Source: Roseicella sp. DB1501
Lineage (GTDB): Bacteria > Pseudomonadota > Alphaproteobacteria > Acetobacterales > Acetobacteraceae
Direction: 5' to 3'
DNA length: 62,150 bases
Assembly (NCBI RefSeq): GCF_013112485.1
Contig: NZ_JABFHG010000021.1
Location: forward strand, 1-62,150
The translations under genes and the position numbers were made by a program. Below, one piece after another: positions 1 to 6,340 of this stretch. Each line of letters begins with the position of its first letter. The stretch's first letter is position 1. The notes below the pieces were generated by a model. The model worked only from the letters and a program-made list of their open reading frames with translations, did not search any database and had not been told where the DNA came from.

Positions 1-87
1 CTCGCAAGCCTGCGGCCCGCTCCCTCGCAGCCCGGCCGCGCCCGGCCGCGGGCACCCCCCTCCCGCTCCCGGTCTCGCCGACGGGCA

Positions 88-110
88 GGGAAGCAGCGGG
101 GCTGCTTCCC
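88..110. other. Stem-loop upstream of ardC-like gene
   Basis: Perfect 9-bp inverted repeat GGGAAGCAG / CTGCTTCCC with a 5-nt loop, ending 24 bases before the first start codon. The rest of bases 1-134 holds only a Shine-Dalgarno-like GGGAGAG about 10 bases before the ATG. It could be a transcript hairpin or a protein-binding site. There is no T-run, so it is not a convincing terminator. Confidence 0.45.
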
Positions 111-134
111 GCTGCCACGAAGGGAGAGCAAGGC

Positions 135-1094
135 ATGACAAGGGACCGGGCGAACGAGACGGGGATCGAGCGGGCCGACGTCTACCAGCGGGTCACGGAC
201 CGGATCGTGGCGGCGATCGAGGCCGGCGCGAAGGCGGGCGACTGGCGGATGCCCTGGCACGCCGGGGCGGACGGCCGGCCCGCGGCGGCGCCGGTCAACG
301 CGGCGACCGGCAAGCCCTACCGCGGGGTCAACGTGCTGGCGCTCTGGGCCGCGGCGCACGCGGCGGGTCATGCGACAGGCATTTGGGCCACCTACCGCCA
401 GTGGCAGGAGCTCGGGGCGCAGGTGCGCAAGGGCGAGCAGGCCAGCCCCGTGGTGTTCTGGCGCGTGCTGGACGGGCGGGGCGCCGAGGAGGCCGGGGAC
501 GAGGGCGAGGACGAAACGGCCGGCCGGGGCCGGCGGCTGCTGGCGCGCGGCTACGCGGTGTTCAACGCGGCGCAGGTCGAAGGCTACGAGCCCCCTGCCC
601 TGCCCGTGCTGCCCGAGGCGGAGCGGATCGCGTGCGCCGACGCCTTCTTCGCGGCGCTGGGTGCCAGGGTCGAGCACGGCGGCGCGCGGGCCTGCTACGT
701 GCCGGGCCAGGACCTGATCCGGCTGCCGCCCTTCGCGGCGTTCCGCGACGCGGTGGCCTACTACGCCACCTCGGCGCACGAGCACGTCCACTGGACCGCA
801 GCGCCCGGCCGGTGCGGGCGCGACCTGTCCGGGCGCTTCGGCTCGGAGGCCTACGCGGCGGAGGAACTGGTGGCGGAGCTCGGGGCGGCCTTCCTCTGCG
901 CCGACCTCGGCCTCGCGGCCAAGCCCCGGCCGGACCACGCGCAGTACGTGGCCTCCTGGCTCATGGTGCTGCGGGGCGACAAGCGCGCGGTCTTCACGGC
1001 GGCGGCCAAGGCGCAGGCGGCGACGGACTGGATGCACGCGCGCCAGCCGGGGGCGGGGCAGGGGAGCGACGCGGCGCCGAGCCTCGCCGCGTAG
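135..1094 (+). CDS. ardC: ArdC-like antirestriction protein (ssDNA-binding plus zincin-like metallopeptidase)
   Basis: 319-aa protein of the ArdC/DUF1738 family. The N-terminal half (about residues 15-130, with the WRMPWH-like opening and the conserved NVLALW segment) matches the ArdC N-terminal ssDNA-binding domain. The C-terminal half is zincin-like with HEHVH at residues 215-219, an HExxH motif, followed by a downstream AEELVAELGA helix that supplies the expected third ligand. Family members protect incoming plasmid DNA from host restriction during conjugation. The ATG is preceded by a good ribosome binding site. Its position beside partition genes on a conjugative plasmid fits an early-transfer role. 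A nickase/primase-associated function, as proposed for other DUF1738 proteins, cannot be excluded. Confidence 0.85.
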   Translation: MTRDRANETGIERADVYQRVTDRIVAAIEAGAKAGDWRMPWHAGADGRPAAAPVNAATGKPYRGVNVLALWAAAHAAGHATGIWATYRQWQELGAQVRKGEQASPVVFWRVLDGRGAEEAGDEGEDETAGRGRRLLARGYAVFNAAQVEGYEPPALPVLPEAERIACADAFFAALGARVEHGGARACYVPGQDLIRLPPFAAFRDAVAYYATSAHEHVHWTAAPGRCGRDLSGRFGSEAYAAEELVAELGAAFLCADLGLAAKPRPDHAQYVASWLMVLRGDKRAVFTAAAKAQAATDWMHARQPGAGQGSDAAPSLAA

Positions 1095-1104
1095 GCGACG
1101 GGCA

Positions 1105-1119
1105 GGGCGGCAGCCGCCC
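1105..1119. other. GC hairpin after ardC-like gene
   Basis: GGGCGG-CAG-CCGCCC, a perfect 6-bp hairpin 11 bases after the stop codon. The preceding sequence CGACGGGCAGGG also occurs before the stem-loop at 88. There is no T-tract. Confidence 0.35.
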
Positions 1120-1185
1120 CAGTCCCCGGTGGCGCGGGCCGCTTCGCGGCTCGCAAGCGGCGGCGCTGCGCGCCATCCAAAGGCG

Positions 1186-1214
1186 CTGGCCTTTCCAGGC
1201 CAGAACCTTCATAG
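1186..1214. promoter_or_regulatory. Putative partition operator/centromere site upstream of parA
   Basis: Perfect 7-bp inverted repeat CTGGCCT-TTCC-AGGCCAG at 1186-1203, running directly into AGAACCTTCATAG at 1202-1214. The same 13 bases recur in inverse orientation (CTATGAAGGTTCT) at 3799-3811 inside a perfect palindrome. Placement just before parA is typical of a ParA or RHH-partner operator. The binding role is an inference. Confidence 0.4.
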
Positions 1215-1246
1215 TGCAGACACTCGGGGCATGCAGAGGACCAGAG

Positions 1247-1891
1247 GTGCAGATCTTCTCGCTCATCAGCCAGAAGGGGGGCGCGGGCAAGAGCACCCTG
1301 GCCCGCCAGCTCGCCGTGCTGGCCGGCGAGGACGCGCCGAGCCTCCTGATCGACCGCGACCCGCAGGAGACCACCACGAAATGGTGGCAGCGGCGCCAGG
1401 CGCTCCAGCCGGCGCCCGAGCGGCCCGACCTGATCGACCTCGACGGCACCGACCTCACCACCGCCGCGGCGACGCTGCGCAAGCGGCCAGGCGGCGGGGC
1501 GGTGTTCGTGGACACCCGCCCGGCGGTCGCCGAGCCCGAGGCGGAGGCGGCGCGGGTCGCCGACCTGGTGATCGTGCCCGTCCGCCCGTCGCCCGACGAC
1601 CTCGAGGCGGTGGGCGAGACGCTGAAGATCCTCCGCCGCCTCGGCCAGCGGGCGGTGCTGGTGGTCAACGCCGCCAAGAACGAGGGTCGGGCCCGCGACG
1701 CCCGCGCAGCGCTGTCGCGTTACCCCGTCCCGGTCTGTCCCACCCACATCGCCGACCGCGCGGTCTATCTCGACGCCTCGCTGGAGGGACGCGGGGTGGG
1801 CGAGATGCGGGGTGCCGCCGCGCGCGACGCCCACGCCGAGCTCAGGACCGTGTGGGCTTGGCTGCAGGAGGTCGCCCATGAGCAGCACTAG
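1247..1891 (+). CDS. parA: ParA-family partition ATPase
   Basis: 214-aa Walker-type partition ATPase with deviant Walker A KGGAGKS near residues 9-15, the DRDPQET segment equivalent to the ParA DxDPQ motif, and VFVDTRP as Walker B (usually DTPP). Length matches small type Ib ParA/ParF proteins that lack an N-terminal HTH. The GTG at 1247 is chosen because AGAGGA lies 7 bases upstream and the protein then opens directly on the beta strand before Walker A. An earlier in-frame GTG at 1214 is possible. The stop overlaps the next gene, so the pair is co-translated. It moves plasmid copies apart together with the downstream DNA-binding partner. Confidence 0.88.
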   Translation: MQIFSLISQKGGAGKSTLARQLAVLAGEDAPSLLIDRDPQETTTKWWQRRQALQPAPERPDLIDLDGTDLTTAAATLRKRPGGGAVFVDTRPAVAEPEAEAARVADLVIVPVRPSPDDLEAVGETLKILRRLGQRAVLVVNAAKNEGRARDARAALSRYPVPVCPTHIADRAVYLDASLEGRGVGEMRGAAARDAHAELRTVWAWLQEVAHEQH

Positions 1892-2228
1892 GCGCGGGCG
1901 CTCGCTCGCGGAGGTCATGTCGCCCATCGAGGACGAGGCGCCGGCCGAGGCCGCGAAGCCGGTGGCGGGGCAGGGGGGCGAGGCGGCGCCGGCCGGGGAG
2001 GAGGCGCGCGGCGCGCCCGCCGTGGTGCCGGTCAACATCCTGGTCGCGCCTGAGGACCGGCGCCGGCTACGCCAGCTCAGCCTCGACACCAACCTCAGCC
2101 TGCAGAAGCTCGGGCACGAGGCGTGGAACCTCTTGCTCCAGAAGCGGGGCCTGCCGCCGCTCAAGCCGGTCAGCGCCAACGTGCCGAGCGGGCGGGCGGC
2201 GGGGCGGCTCCGGAATGGAGGTTCTTAG
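1878..2228 (+). CDS. Small ribbon-helix-helix partition partner (ParB/ParG-like)
   Basis: 116-aa protein starting inside the end of parA, with GCAGGAGG as ribosome binding site. An unstructured, Ala/Glu/Pro-rich N-terminal tail (residues 1-52) precedes a short folded part, VNILVAPEDRRRLRQLSL and following, which has the beta-helix-helix pattern of RHH DNA-binding proteins. Order, spacing and architecture fit type Ib partition (ParF/ParG style), where the small partner binds the centromere and stimulates the ATPase through its flexible tail. I do not recognise a specific named family, so function rests on context plus fold. Confidence 0.7.
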   Translation: MSSTRRGRSLAEVMSPIEDEAPAEAAKPVAGQGGEAAPAGEEARGAPAVVPVNILVAPEDRRRLRQLSLDTNLSLQKLGHEAWNLLLQKRGLPPLKPVSANVPSGRAAGRLRNGGS

Positions 2229-2478
2229 CTGCGGTCCTGGGAACCTCAGAAGGTGAAAACCTTTGCGGTGCGCTCGCGGCGCGCGGGACCGCGGCAGGGG
2301 AGACCGGCATCTGATACTGAGAAAACCGGACGGGCGCTGCTTCGTCGTACATGGATAGCTCGGCCATCCGTGGGTGGAAGCGGCCATTCACAACTCGACG
2401 GATGCAGTATCTGGGGCCGATGCGCAATCGCGGGCCCCTCGGCAGGCGCACGGTGTGGGGAGACGCATGGCGTCGGGC
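2229..2478. other. Intergenic region between partition genes and sensor kinase
   Basis: 250 bases without a supported gene between two genes that converge. It contains GGAGGTTCTTAGC and GGGAACCTCAGAAGGTG, which share AACCT/AGGTT half-sites with the parA upstream region. No clear terminator with a T-run is visible. Confidence 0.4.
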
Positions 2479-3660
2479 TCAGACGACGAGCGGGAAGGTC
2501 ATCGTCACCGCGGTCCCCGTGGATGAGCTGTCGATCTCGACCCGTCCGCTGAGCTGCGCGGCCAGGGACCGTACCAGCCGGAGCCCCAGGCTGCCTGGCC
2601 GCTGCTCCCCCATGCCCGGGCCGTTGTCGCGGACCACCAGCACCGCCTCGTCGGTCCCGGCGTCCACGCGGAAGGAGATGCTGACGAAGCCGTCCGGCCG
2701 GTCGTTGACCGCGTACTTGAGGCAGTTCGTCACCAGCTCGTTCAGCACCAGGCCCAGCGGCACGGCGCGGTCGGGGCGCAACTGGAGGGGCTCGAGGTCG
2801 CGCTCGATGCGCAGCTCGTCGCCCATGCTCCGCTCCAGCCCCGAGCAGAGCGCGTCGAGGTAGGTCGCCGCATCGACGACGCTCTGGCCGCTCTCGACGG
2901 TCAGCAGGTCGTGCGCGAGGCCGACGGCGGCGACGCGGTCCATGACCTCCCGGTAGTCCGCCCGGAGCTGCTCGCTGGAAGCCTTCCGGCTGCGGCTGGC
3001 CAGGATCGAGAGGATCATCTGGAAGTAGTTCCGCACCCGATGGTTCTGCTCGCGCATGTAGGTGTCGGCCTGGGCGAGGCGCCGCCCCAGCTCCTCGGCG
3101 TTGCGCTCCAGAGCAGCCTGCCCCTGGCGGTGCCGGATGCCCAGCGCGAGCGTCAGGGCGAGGGAGAGCAGGAAGCGTTGGTCGTCCTCACCGAAGGCGT
3201 CCGGGGCGGTGTGATCCACCTCCAACACGCCCCAGACCACCCCGTCGACGGCAATCGGTGCGTTCAGGACTGAAACGACACCGTGGTCCCGCAGCAGAGA
3301 GGAGTAGCGGAGGTCCGGGTCCTCGCCGATGTTGCCGCTGAGGACGGACTCCCGCGTCTGGTAGCTCTGGCCGGGCGGCGACATCATGTCGGCGCCCAGC
3401 CTGGCATGGCCGACGATGCCAGGCCTCCACCCCTTGCCCGCGACGACCAGCAGGTCCCCCTTGTCGCTTCGGTAGCGCATCACCTTGGTCAGGGGCGCGC
3501 CCGTCCCGCGGGCGGCGTGCTGGCAGGCGAGGTCGAGCAGGCGCTGCGTCTCGGTGGCCTCAGCGGCCACTCGCGCGAAGTCGAGCAAGACGGACTGGTG
3601 ACGACGTACCCGTTCAAGGGTCTGGCCGAGATTGTTCCTCAACGATTGGCTGTTGGGCAT
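2479..3660 (-). CDS. GAF-domain sensor histidine kinase, HisKA_2/HWE type
   Basis: 393-aa soluble kinase. Residues about 25-175 form a GAF domain (ending VLEVDHTAPDAFGEDDQRFL), then a coiled linker, then an H-box EQNHRVRNYFQMI of the HisKA_2 class, and a C-terminal HATPase with N-box LGLVLNELVTNCLKYA and G-box DNGPGMG. No transmembrane segment or receiver domain is present, so it senses a cytoplasmic or diffusible signal. No response regulator gene adjoins it, so a chromosomal partner is likely. Kinases of this class act in light, stress and general stress (PhyR) pathways of alphaproteobacteria. Which one this plasmid copy feeds is unknown. Confidence 0.85.
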   Translation of the reverse strand: MPNSQSLRNNLGQTLERVRRHQSVLLDFARVAAEATETQRLLDLACQHAARGTGAPLTKVMRYRSDKGDLLVVAGKGWRPGIVGHARLGADMMSPPGQSYQTRESVLSGNIGEDPDLRYSSLLRDHGVVSVLNAPIAVDGVVWGVLEVDHTAPDAFGEDDQRFLLSLALTLALGIRHRQGQAALERNAEELGRRLAQADTYMREQNHRVRNYFQMILSILASRSRKASSEQLRADYREVMDRVAAVGLAHDLLTVESGQSVVDAATYLDALCSGLERSMGDELRIERDLEPLQLRPDRAVPLGLVLNELVTNCLKYAVNDRPDGFVSISFRVDAGTDEAVLVVRDNGPGMGEQRPGSLGLRLVRSLAAQLSGRVEIDSSSTGTAVTMTFPLVV

Positions 3661-3787
3661 TGCAGCGTCATCCGACCGCTACTGGCGGTGCGAGACAAAC
3701 CGGCGGACGTGCAGTTGGTTGGCTCGCGACGGCCGCGAAGATCCACCCTGGTCGCAAGCGCCAGATTGAGATTTCCCCGAAGGCGAG

Positions 3788-3817
3788 AAGGATAGAACCT
3801 ATGAAGGTTCTATCCTT
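3788..3817. repeat. Perfect 13-bp palindrome between sensor kinase and mobilisation block
   Basis: Arms AAGGATAGAACCT and AGGTTCTATCCTT separated by ATGA. It lies at the 3' end of the minus-strand gene at 3816-4454 and upstream of the kinase gene start. Neither side has a T-run long enough for an intrinsic terminator on the minus strand, although CCTTAATTCTTT follows on the plus strand. It includes the 13-mer CTATGAAGGTTCT shared in inverse with the parA upstream region, so a protein-binding site (partition or kinase-gene operator) is at least as likely as a terminator. Confidence 0.6.
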
Positions 3818-4454
3818 AATTCTTTCCAGAAGCGCTTGGCGCCGTGGGCGGCGGAGCATCGAGCCAGAGCGCCACCGCGCAGGCCCGGCGGCCAGTGGCG
3901 TCCGCCCACACCGTGCGGCCCTCGCAGCGGCGCAGCGCCGCCTCGATGTCGTTGTTCTCCATCAGCCCGAGCCAGGCGCGCGCCGAGGCGGAGCCGTCCC
4001 GCAGCGCCGCGGCGAGCCCACCGGCCGCGTCGCGGGCGCGCGCGGCCTCTTCGGCGCGGCCCCAGGCGTAGCCGCCGCCCGCAGCGCCGAGCACGAGGAG
4101 CGCGACGCCGAGACCGGCGCCGAAGGCGAAGCGGCGGCTCGTGCTGAGCGCGAGGCGCGCCGCCTCCCGCCGGGCGCCGTCCGCCGCCGCGGCGGCGGCC
4201 TTGCGGACAAGCTCCGCCTGCGCTGCCGGGTCGAGCGGCCGGCGCACCGCCTCGATCCCGGCCGCGAAGGCGCCGAGCGCGGCCGAGAGCCCGGCGAAGG
4301 CATGACGCATCGGGTCGTTCTGCAGCGACGCCTTGGCCACCGCCCGCTCCAGCTCGGCCTGCGCCGCGCGGATCGCCGCGTCCGCGTCCTCGGCCGGGGC
4401 AGGGGAGGGGGCGTCGCCCGCCGCCAGCTCCACCGCCTCGCGCGTCGCGGTCAC
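3816..4454 (-). CDS. Membrane-anchored mobilisation-block protein (DUF6118-like), function unknown
   Basis: 212-aa protein. The N-terminal half is helical and Ala/Glu-rich, and one transmembrane segment (about residues 120-140, FGAGLGVALLVLGAAGGGYAW) separates it from a C-terminal domain with two cysteines (around CEGRTVWADATGRRAC) that could form a disulfide in the periplasm. The GTG start overlaps the upstream stop as GTGA, so I use it instead of longer forms. It is the last of three overlapping minus-strand genes diverging from the relaxase operon, a place where alphaproteobacterial plasmids keep mobilisation accessory genes. I infer an accessory transfer role. Confidence 0.6.
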   Translation of the reverse strand: MTATREAVELAAGDAPSPAPAEDADAAIRAAQAELERAVAKASLQNDPMRHAFAGLSAALGAFAAGIEAVRRPLDPAAQAELVRKAAAAAADGARREAARLALSTSRRFAFGAGLGVALLVLGAAGGGYAWGRAEEAARARDAAGGLAAALRDGSASARAWLGLMENNDIEAALRRCEGRTVWADATGRRACAVALWLDAPPPTAPSASGKN

Positions 4455-5347
4455 GGGAGCCAGGTGCGGATCGGCGCCAGCTCCGCCTCCATCGCCTCCA
4501 GCCACTTGCGTACCCGGCTGCGGTCGAAGGGGCCGAGCGGGGCGACCTGGCGCCCCTCCGGCGACTGTCCGTCGCGGGCGTCGGAGAAGTGCAGGCGCTT
4601 CGCCTCCACCTCAGCGGCGACAGAGGGTTCCAGCCGCGGCATCCACAGCGGCACCGCCCCGCGCGCCACCGCGGCGCGGAAGGCGCTGTGGCGCAGCACG
4701 CGGGCGAAGGCCTCCTCGCGCGGCAGCGTCGGGTCGGCGAGGCCCTCGTTGAGCAGGATCGCCACCGCCCGCGGCCGGAAGCCGCGCGCCTCGAAGGAGG
4801 CGAGCGAGGCGAGGTCGTCCACCCGCGGGCCGAGCGTGTAGACCGCGACCGGCGACACCCCGGCCTCCTCCATGGCGTCGGCGAGGTCGGGCACGTCGGC
4901 GAGCAGCCGGCCGAGGCTGGTGTCACCGCCGCCGAGGTCAAGCAGCCCCGACTGCCGGTGCACCATCAGGTGCCGCAGCAGCCGCTCCAGCCACTTCGCC
5001 ACCGCTGCCGCGTCGTTGGTCGGCGGCTCCTGCACGCCGCCCAGGAAGCCCGTGAGCGAGCGGTTCTGCGGATCGAGCGCGGCGAACACCGCCTCGCGCC
5101 CGCCGTCGAGGATCACCTCGGCGAGGTAGCGCAGCAGCGTCGTCTTGCCGCTGCGCCCCGGGCCGATGGCGAACCAGGCCTTGGCCCGGCCCGAGAGGTC
5201 CACCGCCGGCGCGGGCGGGGCGGCTCGCGCCTCCGCCGCCGCGGTGGCGGGGGGCAGGCCGACGACCAGCTCCTCCTCGCCGTCGAGCGCGGCACTGGCC
5301 GCAAAAGGGGTGATCGCCGCGCCCTTGGGCGCCTTGCGTTGGGTCAC
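4451..5347 (-). CDS. P-loop ATPase of the mobilisation accessory block
   Basis: 298-aa protein with a Walker A GPGRSGKTTLLRYL at about residues 53-66, followed by ILDGGREAVFAALDP and LLDLGGGDTSLG segments of a ParA/VirC1-like or MobD-like NTPase fold. The C-terminal half is not recognisable. It starts with a GTG overlapping the preceding stop (GTGA) and ends by overlapping the next start, so the three genes form one translationally coupled unit. VirC1-like ATPases help recruit relaxosomes to the secretion channel. That role is inferred from fold and place here. Confidence 0.6.
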   Translation of the reverse strand: MTQRKAPKGAAITPFAASAALDGEEELVVGLPPATAAAEARAAPPAPAVDLSGRAKAWFAIGPGRSGKTTLLRYLAEVILDGGREAVFAALDPQNRSLTGFLGGVQEPPTNDAAAVAKWLERLLRHLMVHRQSGLLDLGGGDTSLGRLLADVPDLADAMEEAGVSPVAVYTLGPRVDDLASLASFEARGFRPRAVAILLNEGLADPTLPREEAFARVLRHSAFRAAVARGAVPLWMPRLEPSVAAEVEAKRLHFSDARDGQSPEGRQVAPLGPFDRSRVRKWLEAMEAELAPIRTWLP

Positions 5348-5832
5348 GTCGGGTCTCCGTCGGTTGAGCGCCGGCGCGCCCTGCCGAGCAGGGTCGCGGG
5401 CTTGAACTCGGGCTCGTCCGCCGCCGGCTCCTCGGGGTCGAGCAGGGGCAGGCCGAACGAAGGGGCGGCCGCGCGCGGCTCCGGCGCGGCGGGCAGGGGA
5501 GGGGGCGGGGAAGGGGCGGCCGGACCGGGCAAGGGACGCCCCTTGCGCTTCGCCTCGGCCGCGGCGTCGCGGCGGACGCGCCACCAGACGTGGCGCACGG
5601 TCTCGGGGTTCATCGGCCCGCCGTCCGCCGCGGTGAAGCCGCGGCTGGCCAGGGCTGTGGCGACAGCCTCCCAGGTCGGGCTTTCCTCGGCGAGGAAGGT
5701 GGCGAAGGTGGTCCGCCGCGCCCGCATCCAGCGGTAGAGCGGCGAGCGGGTGGTCTTGCCGCTGCGCGCCACCTCCCGCCGCAGGGCGGCGAACTCGTCC
5801 TCCTCCGGGCTGCCCTCGGGCTTGGCTGGCAT
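5344..5832 (-). CDS. Conserved mobilisation-block protein, unknown function
   Basis: 162-aa protein. The first 90 residues are compact and basic (TRSPLYRWMRARRTTFATF, then a W-rich helix and VWWRVRRDAAAE), followed by a Pro/Ala-rich tail. The pattern resembles small proteins that accompany relaxase loci in alphaproteobacterial plasmids. A DNA-binding relaxosome component is plausible because of the basic helices. It is the first gene of the three-gene minus-strand unit, and its start faces the candidate oriT region. Confidence 0.5.
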   Translation of the reverse strand: MPAKPEGSPEEDEFAALRREVARSGKTTRSPLYRWMRARRTTFATFLAEESPTWEAVATALASRGFTAADGGPMNPETVRHVWWRVRRDAAAEAKRKGRPLPGPAAPSPPPPLPAAPEPRAAAPSFGLPLLDPEEPAADEPEFKPATLLGRARRRSTDGDPT

Positions 5833-6063
5833 CCGCGGAGGCTACCCAGGCCTCCGGCGTGGAACAACCGCGGAAGGCCCGCGGCAGAGCCGTTGAACGA
5901 TTGTTGAGCAGGCGTGGATGAGGCGTGGAAGCTGGGAAGGAGAGCAGGCTCACTCAGACCAATGCATCCTAGCGGATGCTTGCCCGCGCGTGTCGCGCGT
6001 GGTGGGATCGGGAACGCGGGGCACGGGCGGTTCCCTCCCCGGCCGGGAGGGGGAGAACAAACC
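5833..6063. other. oriT: Candidate oriT between divergent transfer operons
   Basis: 231-base intergenic region between the mobilisation accessory unit (leftward) and the relaxase operon (rightward), the usual place for oriT. It contains the perfect inverted repeat GCATCC-TAGC-GGATGC (5964-5979), followed within about 10 bases by GCGCG-TGT-CGCGC, plus TTGAACGATTGTTGAGCA with repeated TTG half-sites. MobF relaxases nick next to such a hairpin. No nic site can be assigned from sequence alone. Confidence 0.45.
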
Positions 6064-6324
6064 ATGCCCGAGAACGCCGTCACGGTCGAGCTGGCGAAGC
6101 TGCGGACCTCGGTCGAGGCCCTCACCCAGGGGCTGCGGCTGATGGTGGAAACCCAGGAGACGCACACCGAGATGCTGCGCGCGATCCTGGACGCCGCCAC
6201 CGGTGAACCGCCGGAGAGCGAGCTGCCAGAGCTGCTGCGCCAGGTCGTTGGGCGCCTGGACGAGCAGACTGCCCTTCTGCAGCGGATCGAGGCCGCCGGG
6301 TCGCGCCGGACCCCGCCGGCCTGA
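6064..6324 (+). CDS. Small coiled-coil protein upstream of relaxase
   Basis: 86-aa helical protein with heptad-like spacing through residues 7-75 (VELAKLRTSVEALTQGLRLM and on) and no recognisable domain. The ATG at 6064 has GGGAGGGGGAG as a strong ribosome binding site. It ends 16 bases before the relaxase start and is therefore probably co-transcribed with it. A relaxosome accessory or oligomerising DNA-binding role is conceivable but not shown. Confidence 0.6.
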   Translation: MPENAVTVELAKLRTSVEALTQGLRLMVETQETHTEMLRAILDAATGEPPESELPELLRQVVGRLDEQTALLQRIEAAGSRRTPPA

Positions 6325-6340
6325 CCGGGCGCGCCCGGTC

